A stretch of DNA of 64,000 nucleotides. It comes from Drechslerella dactyloides (taxonomy: Eukaryota; Ascomycota; Orbiliomycetes; Orbiliales; Orbiliaceae). Positions 35,993 to 46,822 of this stretch are shown in pieces (the first letter of the stretch is position 1; every line of letters starts with the position of its first letter). Both the position numbers and the translations under genes were made by a program. The notes under the pieces were generated by a model that was given only the letters and a program-made list of their open reading frames with translations, was not told where the DNA came from and searched no databases. Location: the NCBI GenBank assembly GCA_020064725.1, contig JAGTWJ010000001.1, positions 1,736,001 to 1,800,000 of the forward strand, read 5' to 3'.

Positions 35993-37743
35993 ATGTCTAA
36001 ACGCGCCCCGGACCAGACTCTTGAAGAACTCGTACTTTCCGGCATCGGCTCCCCTCGCAGCAAGCGCGTCAAAACCGACAGCATAGCCGACGAAGAAGAA
36101 ATACTCAACTCCAAAGCCTCGCCCCCCGCCAATGGCGTCGATAAGCTCACTCTCCAGCCGTCCGATCGCGATGCCGATGGCGAATCTCTCTCCGACGCTG
36201 ACCTCCCCATCGACTCCGAGGCCAAGAAATGGAAGGATGGCCCGCCAGCCGAGTTCTCCGACCTCTACCTCGATACTGTCAATCGCAACCTCCTCGACTT
36301 CGACTTCGAGAAATTATGCTCCATCTCCCTCTCCAACATAAACGTCTACGCCTGCCTCGTCTGCGGCAAATACTTCCAAGGCCGCGGCCAAAACTCGCAC
36401 GCCTACTTCCACGCGCTCGACGAGAACCACCACGTCTTCGTCAACATGTCCACTCTGCGCATCTACGTCCTCCCAGAATCGTACGAGGTCAAGCAGAAGT
36501 CTCTTGACGATATCAAGTATGTCGTCAATCCAACATATACCCGCGCGGATGTCGCGCAGCTCGATAAGGAGACGACGCGCAAGTGGGATCTAAGCGGAAA
36601 GAGGTACACTCCCGGCTTTGTCGGCTTGAACAATATCAAGGAGAACGATTATCTCAATGTTGTGGTGCACGCGCTAGCACATGTCACACCGCTGCGGAAC
36701 TTCATGATGCTCGAAGACCTCTCGTCGCGGCCTGAACTAGGTAAACCCCATCATCCACCCTATCTGGCCTCTATCATGCTAACGTCCTGCAGCCCAGCGG
36801 TTTAGCATCCTTGTCCGCAAGATCTGGAACTCCCGCGCCTTCCGCGGCCACGTCTCTCCGCACGAACTCCTCCAGGAAATCTCACTCCGCTCCTCCAAGA
36901 AATTCACACTGACGACACAATCCGACCCTATCGACTTCCTCTCCTGGTTCATAAACAATCTGCACCTTTCCCTCGGCGGCTCAAAATCGACACCGGGTTC
37001 CAGCATCGTCCAGAAAGTCTTCCAGGGCAAACTGCGCATCGAATCGCAAGCCATCACCGCAAAAGCCGACGCCAGCGACCGCCTACGCTTTGAGGACGCC
37101 GGCGAGGTCAAAACAGACCTGCAACGCTACATGATGCTGACGCTCGAGCTGCCCCCTGCGCCGCTGTTCCAAGACGAAATGGACAAGAACATCATCCCAC
37201 AAGTGCCGTTAACCACCATCCTATCGAAATACGACGGCGCAAAGGCACAAGAGCTCGGCGGGTTGCGCCGACGCTACAAGCTGCTACAGCCTCTTCCGCC
37301 CTACCTAGTCTTCCACATCAAGCGCTTCTCGAAGAACAAGTTTGTATTCGAGAAGAACCCGACAATCGTGACATTTCCGTCAACGTCGCTGGACATGTCG
37401 CCATACGTCGAGGGTGCGATGGAGCCGATATGGTACGATCTGACAGCGAATATCGTGCACGAGAGTGTCGCGCGCAAGGGAACGACGAGCGGTGCGAAGG
37501 GCGAGGCGGGCGAGGAAGGACATGCGTATAAAGTGCAATTGAAGGATAAGGCGCGGGACGAGTGGGTACAAGTGCAAGATCTATTTGTCGAGGAAATCCG
37601 CAAGGAGATATTGTTCCTGGGTGAGAGTTATATACAGGTGAGGATCCAATCCACTATATAGCCTTTGCCCCTTTTGCTAACAAATGCTGTTTGTCTAGGT
37701 CTGGGAACGGAGAAGAGACCTGAAGAAAAAAGCCGCCACGTAG
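35993..37743 (+). CDS. sad1: Sad1/USP39-type inactive ubiquitin protease fold, tri-snRNP factor
   Basis: Needed to hold U5 to U4/U6 in the spliceosomal tri-snRNP; it binds ubiquitin-like surfaces but is not a protease. Exons 35993-36740, 36793-37637 and 37699-37743 give 545 aa. After a disordered N-terminus comes a zinc-finger UBP domain (YACLVCGKYFQGRG ... HAYFHALDENHHVFVN, about 115-152) and a USP fold. Where active USPs have the nucleophile in GNTCYMN, this protein has KENDYLN, so the catalytic Cys is Asp219. Later blocks LPPYLVFHIKRFSKNKF and HAYKVQLKDKARDEWVQVQDL fit USP39, as does the C-terminal SYIQVWERR, which is completed by a 45 nt last exon. Divergent neighbour: arc40. Confidence 0.92.
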
Positions 37744-37971
37744 TTAGATGCGAAGACTACCCGAAAGGGCAGAGTCTACTATGCCTCGTATGGAGTGCAA
37801 GGAGTGGACATATAACACCATCTTATAGCAGGCACCATCTGCCCTATGATATTCACTCGCGATACCCATCCATCTGCCATCTCATATAATACATGTCCAC
37901 CCCACAAGAACTACCATAATAATATACAAAGCCAGCATTCGCAACCATGCAACGATGACCGCTAGATGATC

Positions 37972-40184
37972 CTATGACCGGTACCCATACCACCGCATCC
38001 CCACCCAGCGACTCGCAAAATACGCCGCTTCAAATAACCCCCATGCAAGCCCCCATTCCATCACAAACGCCTTGCTAACACCCACCCAATTGCTCCCCGT
38101 CTCCCAGGTCCCAAATACCATCCCTGCACTGCCCGTCCGCCGTACTACACCGCCGGGAAACGACCGGACCCCCAGCTGCTGGATACCGCTCAACCCCAGT
38201 ATCCCCGCGTTCGCCGCTAGAACTAGAATGTTGCTTTTAGGGAGCACTACTTCGCTACCGGGTATAGTATTGAATAGTGTCATCGCGTTGGCGCGCATAA
38301 CCATGCTTTCAAGACCAACAGTCAGCGCCATCGCCGCCGTCTCAGCCATGTGGCTACTAAGCACTTCGACCGGATGCGTTGACAGATGCGTATTACGGTA
38401 CTGCCGTTCGCGCTCGCGGTCTCTTTCGCGTCTGCGACTACGTGCAGGGTTGCCATCGGCTGCAACACCATTGCGGGTTGCACGGCTGTGTCGGCGGCGA
38501 CGCTGCTGGCGTTCCAGAGCGCCGGTCATCTCGGGGGACCCGCGCATACTGGTGGTGACTTGCACTTCGATCTCCGAGATCCCAGAGCGTGCGTCGTCGT
38601 TAGCGAGTGCCTGTGGGTCAAGGAAGCCGCTATCGTCTTGCAGGCTGGTGTCGGGGTGGTGTTCGAGGACCGGTGTGTCGGGGGTGATTGTTGCAGTGAA
38701 TGTTGTCGTTTCTACACCGGCGGTGGTGTCGCCGCTGCTGCTGTGTCGTCGGTGGCCGGGCGTCGGTGTTGTGACTGGGTCCGCATCCGCGATTGCGGTA
38801 TCGTCGGCGGAGAACTGCCCCCATCCGTCGGTGCCGTTGATATTAGGAATCCCATTGGGAGTGCCGTTAACACCGACGGCGGCCGCGGGTTCCCCATCGC
38901 CGGCAGTAATCTCGCCCACATCCGCATCGTCGTCCGTCAGGTTGAGGAACTCGTCATACTCAGCCTCGCCAACCATGAAGCCCGCCGTCAACTCGGCTTT
39001 CTCAAACTTATCCGTACGTGGTAGATTTCTGTTAAGAATGTTGAGAAACATGATGTGTAGCCTGAAAACTGCCTTCTGCTGCAGCAGTGACCACAGATAT
39101 GGCGAGTTAAGGTATGTGACCGGTGATAGTGCTGTCGTAATGAGCGCCGGCCAGGGCAGCGAGGCGACGGTGCGGAAGGGGATGAAGTCGGACAGCGGAG
39201 GGAGGACCGGCGTCGTGGGGATAAGGTGGAGGGACTGGAGGACCGAGTGGCGGTAGATAGGGTATATTAGAAAGAACGCCGACAGCGTGATCCTGGGATA
39301 CGATATCTCGTTAGCTTGCGAGTTCTAGAATATATACCTTCTGATGGTGATATACCCCTTGTAAAGGAAGTTGAGCATCCGCCGATTGGGCTGCCGCGTC
39401 TTGGGATCCTGGAACAGCGGATGCCGTTTCAGTTTCTTGAACAACAGCGACTGCAAATACTCGCGTAACACATTGATCAACTGGTAGATGATGTGCGCGG
39501 AGACGCCGGCAAAGCAGTCAAGGATACTCCGATGCTTGACCAACAGCCGCAGCAGCTCGACATATCCCACATCGTCGAGCCCTCGAAATGTCTAACAATC
39601 ATTTTGTTAGCGAGTCCTATACATTCAACAGATTCCAGGGTCACCGAGGCATATATATCTGTGGTGTGCCTGTCGGAATAGCTGTTGTATAGACACGAAC
39701 TGTAAGCGTGGACGTAAGTATTACACACCTGTAATTCATTCCGAATCCCAATCAACGGCCAACTAAAGAAATAAGTACACGCAAGATCGATACCCCCCAG
39801 CAGTAGCCCCATATCATCCTCCTTCTCCTGCAACGCCGACCGCTCAGCCCGCGTCTTCTCCCGCCGACTTCCCCCCTTATGCAACTGCAGGCCAATCGTA
39901 TTCAGCACATCATTCTGCGCCTTGCGTAGCGACCGCTGTAAGCTTATAGAAGCCGCATCGGGGGGTGTAGGTGCAACGACTGGCAGCGCTGTAGATGTCG
40001 ACGGGTCGGCGGATGCATCAGCGGGGTTGCCGATGCCGCCATCTTGGGATTGTGGGCTTGCGGAGGGCGGTTGTGTCGTGGAGGTGGCAGCGTCGGGGTT
40101 GGCGGGCGGCGGGCGAGATTGGTTCTGAGGTTCGTAGCATTGCCGGCCAAGGGCAAGAAGATAGAGGTAGGCGCTTCTGGCCAT
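37972..40184 (-). CDS. Unrecognised conserved-looking membrane protein
   Basis: I do not recognise the family. Exons 40184-39729, 39591-39338 and 39292-37972 join in frame to 676 aa. Exon 1 has a Pro/Ser/Thr-rich stretch and GLLLGGIDLACTYFFSWPLIG. Exon 2 is helical and basic (LLFKKLKRHPLF). Exon 3 begins with a hydrophobic segment (ITLSAFFLIYPIY), continues through hydrophobic stretches (LPWPALITTALSPVTYL), then a long acidic and Gly/Thr-rich disordered loop (about 340-510) with an Arg-rich run (RSRRRERDRERERQ), and ends with amphipathic and hydrophobic segments. It is probably an organelle or endomembrane protein. The true start may lie upstream: another frame (to 40392) begins MPAQAALNLGCCIFCVVLFQ, membrane-like, but no in-phase junction was found. 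Intron 2 is only 45 bp. Confidence 0.65.
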
Positions 40185-42569
40185 CGGGTTTATCGGTGGC
40201 AGCCCGCTGCCATGACGCTGCTCGTACGTATGACTTCAAGTCCGGTGGTGATGGTGGTGAAGATGTGGTGGGCTGGAGCGTGGGTCCATTAGTACGGGTG
40301 GCTTGAAAGAGGACAACACAAAAGATACAACATCCGAGATTCAGGGCTGCCTGAGCAGGCATGTCAGTTGCACCGTGTCGCTGTACGGCCACATGGACAA
40401 AGAACGTGTAATTATTCGGGTTTTCATACTGATTTCCATCTGAAAATATTTACCTGTTCAAGCTTTTAATAGTTAGGAGGCTGCGTGCCTGCATTCAATT
40501 ATACGACCGACTGTATCTACCGCATACGTTTCGAGTTAGCGTTTCTTTACTGGCCGTATTCAAATTCCTCTTCTTTCCAAGGACAGACTCAAACACCTTC
40601 AAGCTTGTAAGTCGGTGATTATGGAAAATTTAAAAGACCCCAACAATTCATCATCCCTGTGCTCTTGTCTATGTCATAGTTAGCAAAGTTTGAAAGTATG
40701 ACTGATACACTGACATTCGTCCTTCCTCGTTTCTGCCCCAAGGCTACTACCTCGTAACTTAAGTGTTCCTAGCTATGTGCTTTCAACTTCATGAAATTTT
40801 GTACTATTGAGGTGGCTTAGTAGCAAACTGGGGCCCTTGAGCCCCGAACCAGAAGCTCATCTACGTACACTGTAACATATAGCGACATGAGTCCCATACA
40901 AACGAATTACAGAAATAAACTCACAGGGGATAGGATACCATTTTAGCTCTTCGTGGACAGGAAACTATATAAGAGGCGAAGACATCTGGCTTGCAAGACA
41001 AATAATAGGCAGACGGCGCTTCGATAATGGCTACCGCTACGATCAGTTGACAGACATCTGGTAGTATTCTTATTGTTTCACCCGAACCCACAGATATATC
41101 TATCTTGCAAATAGGTCAAATAAAAATTAGCAGGCTTCAACTTCATGCTAACCCTCAGCCAACATCAATATACAACAAGGATTTGTGTTGGGTGATTTAA
41201 TTAGCCTTGCAAGTTACGTATTACCCCGCCGCAATGTGGTGTATCAATATCCTTTCTGGCTATATCAGCCGCGATGCCCTCTCCCGAATGAAGTACGTTC
41301 TATTATTACCGTTTAGTCGTCTCATCTCTTACCTGTACTTGATCGTTCATTGCGCTGGTGGTCACTCTGAGCCCGCAATACAAGACTACCTCCAAATACG
41401 GATGGCGGGGCTAGCGTTATCGTTTTCATTCAGCTGGCTGGATCGGTCATGAAAATATGCGACGAGATCATTGATAGTGTCAAAGATGCGCCTGGAATCT
41501 TTACGATGATACGCAGTGAAACTACGTCGCTTCAGGGCATCCTCAATGGGTCTGCATCCAATATTGATAAATTCGGTGCCTTCAAACTTGCCACAAGTCC
41601 GTCGAGGAGTTACAGAAGCTGCTCCCAAGACCAAGAATGACCCTATTGATGACGTTGGGGACCAAACCTCTGTGTCTAGCAGCTGGTTTGCGAGTAGACG
41701 AGACCAAGCTGCTGTAGAGACCAGGTTAGACAAGTACGTGCAGCTAGAGCACGAAACAGCCTAAGCAGATGCCATATCATTCGCTAGGATAGCGGTAAAA
41801 TTGTCAGTATTGAGTTGGAAAATTTTGTTGTTGAGATGCATATGCAAATGATAGAATATAAACCGACTTGAGTTCAGCTATCATGTTATTGACAACCTGG
41901 CTTTCAAATTTATCATTGAGTAGATTGCTGGTATTATTGATACATACCCAGGTATTTAACCGGAAAGATGCATGAGATAGAACAGTCGAATCAGGAATTG
42001 ATCAAACTCCTAGCTAGAATTCCTCCGTGTGAGCATGTATCTTAGAATTTGCTAGAAGTGTATCAGATTTATAGATATATGGGAAAGTCTGTTTGTCACG
42101 CCTCATCCTCTAGATATTGAAAATTTATAGGCTTCGTGAGTTTCAGGAGATCATATTCTTCATATCCGTAGTCTCAAATATCAAAATATTATCATGCAAG
42201 ATCAACTCGCGTTATATAGAATGTTACATATCAAGAAGCGAATGTGCCACATCCATGTCGAATGTCTGCGTTATCAAACAGTACCATCTGGCATCAAGGT
42301 TCCATGGATGCTTCTAGACAGCCTTGACACCAGCAAAGCCTAGCAATCTAGATCTCTGGCATATATATCGGTCAAATAGGCATGCTACAATGTGATTTGA
42401 TAATATATGAGCCCATAATCTCGGTAATTGGTTAAAGTAGTAACTAAGCTGTATGATACAGAAAACGCTAGAGGTCAAGTGCAAGCCAATAAACACGCCC
42501 GCTACACACAACCAAAGACCCCTACACAAACTTCGCCCTTATGAATGAAATGCCAAGTCGATAACAGCA
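40185..42569. other. AT-rich spacer, 2.4 kb
   Basis: Between the membrane-protein gene and the 3' end of cdc6. The first 200 bp may hold missing 5' exon sequence of the membrane-protein gene (see that entry). A 115-residue minus frame (41386-41733) and overlapping plus frames near 41,200-41,760 are open but unsupported. The rest is AT-rich and empty as far as I can see. Confidence 0.55.
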
Positions 42570-44645
42570 TCAAACTCCACTAAACATCTTCATCAGAACC
42601 TGGCCACCATCCACCCCGACAACAGCCTTCACCTCCTCCTCCTTCACCGTCGCCCTAATCAGCCGCTCCTCCTTTCCAACAACCGCCGCCTTTCGTCCCC
42701 TCTTACTCGGCGTCCCCGCGACACCACTACCGCCAGTACCGCCATCCACCTCTGCCACGCCGGCAGCCTCCAACCCGCTGAGGATATCCAGAAACTCCAT
42801 CTTTGTGACCGTTGGGAAGAGGACATTGTCCGCCTTACATAGCTCGAGGTACCGCTGCCAGAGGTCTTTAACGGGTACCCCGCCGCCGTTCGTCTTGCGG
42901 CTCAGCACGACGAGCGCGCAGACGACAGCCTTCTGGTTGATGTTGAGAGACTTGAGGCGCGTGTTGGACGTGATGCCGAACGACGTCGTGGAAATTCTCG
43001 CGATATGCGCGAGCGTCGCTCGAGGTGCGGAAAGCGCTGTGAGGGATTGGAGAAGGTTGGTTTTTGTGAATGATGGTTTTGTTGTCGTGGGCGAGTTGGC
43101 ATCGACAACTGTTTCTGATAGTGGTTTTCGCGGTGTTGGCGTTGGCGTGATGACCATCGGAGTGGCAGATCCCTTTGTCGGTGTATTTTCAGCATCCGTT
43201 TTTGTGCCGGTCTCTTCTGTTTGTTGCTGCTGTTGGTGCATCTTGGTGCGTGTCTCCTGCTCTACCATGTCGATTGCCTTGCGGCAGATGTCGAAACATT
43301 TCCGCAGATCGCCCGTCGACTGTGCAACTTTCTTCGAGCAGAGGGTGATGGCGGTAGGGTGGATTAGCGGTATCCATGCGGCATCGCAGGTCTCGTCGTT
43401 TAGAGTCTTCAGTCTGTTCGTAACGACCATTGCAATCTGCTCAGCGCTATACGGCAGCACTGGCAGCAGCGTCGGCTCGAAATTCCGCGCCTTGAGTCTC
43501 GGCAAAAATCTGTCTGTCAGGTCCAAGGCGTTCGCGATACCGACAAGCACAAGCTTGGAGGTCTTTGCAAACGACCATTCGAAAATCTTGTACAGAATCT
43601 CCTGATCCTTCGTCAGCAGCGAGTCCATCTCATCGAGCACGATGATAGAAACGGCAGCATCCGACTTTTTCTTCGGCACGAACAGCTGTTCCAGCGCGTC
43701 GACATAGTTGCCTAGTATAGATTCGTCACCGAGGAAGTCCTCGGCAAGCTTGGAGTAGATGCCCTTGGGATCCTTCGTTGCCATGCAGTTCACGTAGACC
43801 ATCTTGATGCCGTCCGTCGCGAGATCGGCGATAACTTCCGCCAGCAGTGCACTCTTCCCCGTGCCGGGCGGCCCGCTAACATACATACACCCCCCGGTCT
43901 TGTTGGTTAGCTTTTCAGCGAGGAAGTCGGAGAGTTGGGTGCGTTCCTTGTCGCGGCCGACGAGCCGCCCAGGCGCGGCGCTACGGACGAAGAGATTCTT
44001 CCCAGTTGTGAAGATTGTCTTTGATGAGGGTGTGCCGGGTGTGCCGGGTGTGAGGACATCGATGATACGGCCGCCGGGTGTCTTCGGGGTGCGTTTGGTA
44101 GCAGAGCCTGGGAGGAGGACGCGGTGTCGAGGGGTAATGGGGAGGACCTGGATACGATCCCGTTTCTGCGGAGTCGAAGGTGTAGACTTTTTGAAATTCT
44201 CAATACCAAAGGCTGCAGAGAAACCCACAATATTAGCACAAATGCTTTGACCCCAAGATATAAACATGGAAAACAACAGGAAAGACGAAACATACAGGGT
44301 TTCGAGATCTTGTAAACCTCGTCCACAGTAGTGGCCGTAGACATAACATTCTTCTTCGACGGACTCGACGGCTTGAGCGGCGCGTCAACGTCCATAGCGT
44401 CGACGCCGCCCGCAGAACGGCCACCATTCTTGCCCGCCGTGTTCTCAACCGACGTGAAGATTGGTATCTGCGTATCCTTGACGGCCTTCGCTCGCCGACC
44501 GGCACGCCGTTTGACGGGCTGAGCGGGTGCTGCATTTCGAGTTCTGTTAGTATGAAAAGGTTGTATTGCCGGAGTCAGAATGTGAGGGAGAGGTACCGTC
44601 AGCCTCGAAGGTCGAGCGTGTGCGTTTCCTTAGCGACGCGGCCAT
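42570..44645 (-). CDS. cdc6: DNA replication licensing ATPase Cdc6/Cdc18
   Basis: AAA+ ATPase that works with ORC and Cdt1 to load the MCM helicase at origins in G1. Exons 44645-44597, 44529-44296 and 44212-42570 give 641 aa. The N-terminal region is basic and has several S/T-P sites near basic residues (SPSKK, TPQKR, TPRHR, TPGGR), as expected for CDK-controlled destruction or export. The AAA+ core shows Walker A GPPGTGKSA (about 205), Walker B IIVLDEMDSL (about 285), sensor 1 around LVGIANALDL and sensor 2 around STGDLRKCFDICRKA. The C-terminus (LNINQKAVVCALVVLS ... LWQRYLELC) matches the Cdc6 winged helix. A Gln/Thr/Pro-rich linker separates core and winged helix. Orc1 is excluded by the lack of a BAH domain and by the length. 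Upstream ACGCG motifs suggest G1/S control. Confidence 0.92.
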
Positions 44646-45535
44646 TGTGATTTGGTGGTGGAGAACGGTGTATATACAGGCAGAGGTCGCTATCGAGACG
44701 CTGTCGTCGAGGTGAAGTAGCCAGTGGTGATAGTATCAGCTGTCGAGGGCTGTGGTGAGCGTGTCGAAGGTAAACAAACAATGGAAAGATGTGTTGAGCT
44801 GTCGTCCCGGCGGAGGTCTATCTCGTCGATCGGTGACACAGGCCTTTTCGACGACGTTCAAAAACTGCCGTCGACAAAAAGCATCCGAGAAGAATAAGAG
44901 AGTGGTGATGTGATGGTTGGAGAAGCCGGAGGTTGCAGCACGCAATGGGGGACTGTTATATTAATATGGGCACAGGAGGCGTCGTGTAATATTCCGTTGC
45001 AACAGGAGACAATCGAATGTGGTGTTTCCTTTCATTAAACTGCCCGATCCAGACGCCAAATTGCCAAACACGCGACGCCATTGGCTGGAACCCCTGCCGC
45101 CATTCCAGGCACGCTCGCGTTCTCCGGCAAGGCTGTTTCTACTCGCGCGTCAGGGAAGGCGCGACTCGATAACATGCCTCTTTCCAGCGGCTTCGCGGGA
45201 CACGCGACGAATATTATCCGTCCCAATGCACTCAATCCAGTCTCGTGCCGGCTGATTATCTACTATTACATGCCCAAATTGAGGTAAAGAATACAGAGCT
45301 TATTTCATTATTTCTTAATCCGGCGAACCAGCACCTCTCTTTCAGTCAGTTATTCTGACCAACCTTGTAACGCAAGAGTTGGCGTTGGAGCACCCAAGAA
45401 TACTATGTATATGTTCTAATTAGGAGTTTAGACTTTCAACCTACCCTGTATACCTAGGTATCCAGTGGTTAGCCTCAGGGACGCTGCCTCGGGGACGCGA
45501 CCCAGGGGACCAAAATCTTGAATGTGCACTCAAGA
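44646..45535. promoter_or_regulatory. cdc6 upstream region with ACGCG (MCB-like) cluster
   Basis: 890 bp between cdc6 and the first F-box gene, both on the minus strand. Four ACGCG/CGCGT motifs sit within 140 bp: 45070-45074, 45116-45120, 45146-45150 and 45202-45206, about 425-560 bp upstream of the cdc6 ATG. An ATTGG (CCAAT) pentamer is at 45080-45084. ACGCG is the core of the MBF site that drives cdc18 in fission yeast; use here is an inference. The rest should include the 3' end of the F-box gene. Confidence 0.5.
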
Positions 45536-46822
45536 TCAAGCATTTCCCGGCCTCCTCTCAACCCGCCAATACTCCCGCTCCTCCAAGACAACTCTATACG
45601 GCTCATGCGACTGCAGCTCCAACCTCCTCCACGGCCCAAACCCTTCCTTCGAGAGCATGACTGAACAAGACGCATCCACAATGCGGACCTCACTGCCAAA
45701 TTCCTGCCAGTTGCTCATACCCTCAAACATGCCGTCTCCATAGGGTCCTGGATCGACCGTACGCACTGCATACGGCGAGTACCCGTATACAGCCGCAACC
45801 ATCAGATGCAGGATATCCGCCCAGTCCCTCTCGATGCCGAGACATAGGTCGGGACGCATGGATAAGATTTTGCAACCGGTGTCCCGATAGCTTTGCCGGC
45901 GGATGTACGCCCAATTTGTCGCGCCACGGGTGATGATGGAAGGAGGCGTACCCGTTGTTGTCGCAGTGTCTGTGTAACCGGACAGCCTGATGGCTCGCAC
46001 GACGGGTGCGAATTCCTTGTACAAATCCTGGATGGCGGCGTGCAGCTCCCGCCGGTTGCTTTCCTCGAATGACGGGCGGACCCGTCGCTGTATCGAGCGG
46101 ATGCGCTCCGCTGCCGTCGCCGTCGTCCGCTTCCAAAACTTGAATTTCCCTCCTGGCAGCAGGCCCCAGTCTGTAGCTTTGGTCCTCACTTTCAAGTTCG
46201 GATGAATCCCAATCCTCGCCACCTGCTGCCAGAACGCCACCAGCACATCGAGCGCCATCGGTGTGATAATTTGCCGCTGTTCGGAGTCGTCTGGTAAACC
46301 AGTCGCTAGGCACGCGGGTTCAATGAGCCGGGACGTGTGGACTGGGTTCGCGACAGCATCAAGCATGGCGTTATCAGGCTGGATGTGAGATCGCTGCGAC
46401 CTTTCGGGAGCCAAGATCCCAGCTTGCTGAGCCTCATCTAGCCTCGAGGCGAACCCTGAATCGCCTTGCTGGTATACACGACCTTCGTCGGTCGCAGTGG
46501 TATCAGTCACGACGATATCACCACGCTGCTCATGGGATAGCTGCGGCTGCTCGCGGGCCCGGTAGTTCAACGCCGGATTCACACCAATTCCAAGCGAGAT
46601 GCTATCCAGGTGCTGCCCGCGGGACAGCTTGATAAAGCGATTCCAGTCCTTGCATACGAGACTGCATGTGCGTATAACGTCGTGCCCGGGCACGTGCGAG
46701 AGGATCCGGTGCAAGATTTCCGAGACGACGAAGATTGGGGAGCCACCAGCATTCGGGTTGTCGCTGTGCATTTCTCGGGCGTGGCCTAGTGCCATGAGGC
46801 TGGCTTGGAACCTGATCGACAT
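45536..46822 (-). CDS. F-box protein 1
   Basis: Single-exon frame of 428 aa. Near the N-terminus, at about residues 30-70, VSEILHRILSHVPGHDVIRTCSLVCKDWNRFI is an F-box, the module that binds Skp1 and brings substrates to an SCF ubiquitin ligase. No WD40, LRR or other known substrate-binding repeat follows. The C-terminal half shares blocks with F-box protein 2 (48809-50014): ITPMALDVLVAFWQQ against IRPMVLEVLRAFWKK, LYKEFAPV against LYEEFAPV, and LELQSHEPYRV against IDFQSYEPFEV, so the two are paralogues. The substrate is unknown. The first ATG was chosen; a second Met at about residue 10 is possible. Confidence 0.8.
   Translation of the reverse strand: MSIRFQASLMALGHAREMHSDNPNAGGSPIFVVSEILHRILSHVPGHDVIRTCSLVCKDWNRFIKLSRGQHLDSISLGIGVNPALNYRAREQPQLSHEQRGDIVVTDTTATDEGRVYQQGDSGFASRLDEAQQAGILAPERSQRSHIQPDNAMLDAVANPVHTSRLIEPACLATGLPDDSEQRQIITPMALDVLVAFWQQVARIGIHPNLKVRTKATDWGLLPGGKFKFWKRTTATAAERIRSIQRRVRPSFEESNRRELHAAIQDLYKEFAPVVRAIRLSGYTDTATTTGTPPSIITRGATNWAYIRRQSYRDTGCKILSMRPDLCLGIERDWADILHLMVAAVYGYSPYAVRTVDPGPYGDGMFEGMSNWQEFGSEVRIVDASCSVMLSKEGFGPWRRLELQSHEPYRVVLEEREYWRVERRPGNA

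Noticed and set aside
38072..39256. 394-residue plus-strand open frame
   Set aside because: It lies antisense to the last exon of the membrane-protein gene and reflects GC-rich codon bias; no motif is seen.
42805..43605. 266-residue plus-strand open frame
   Set aside because: It is antisense to the Cdc6 AAA+ domain, whose motifs are clear.
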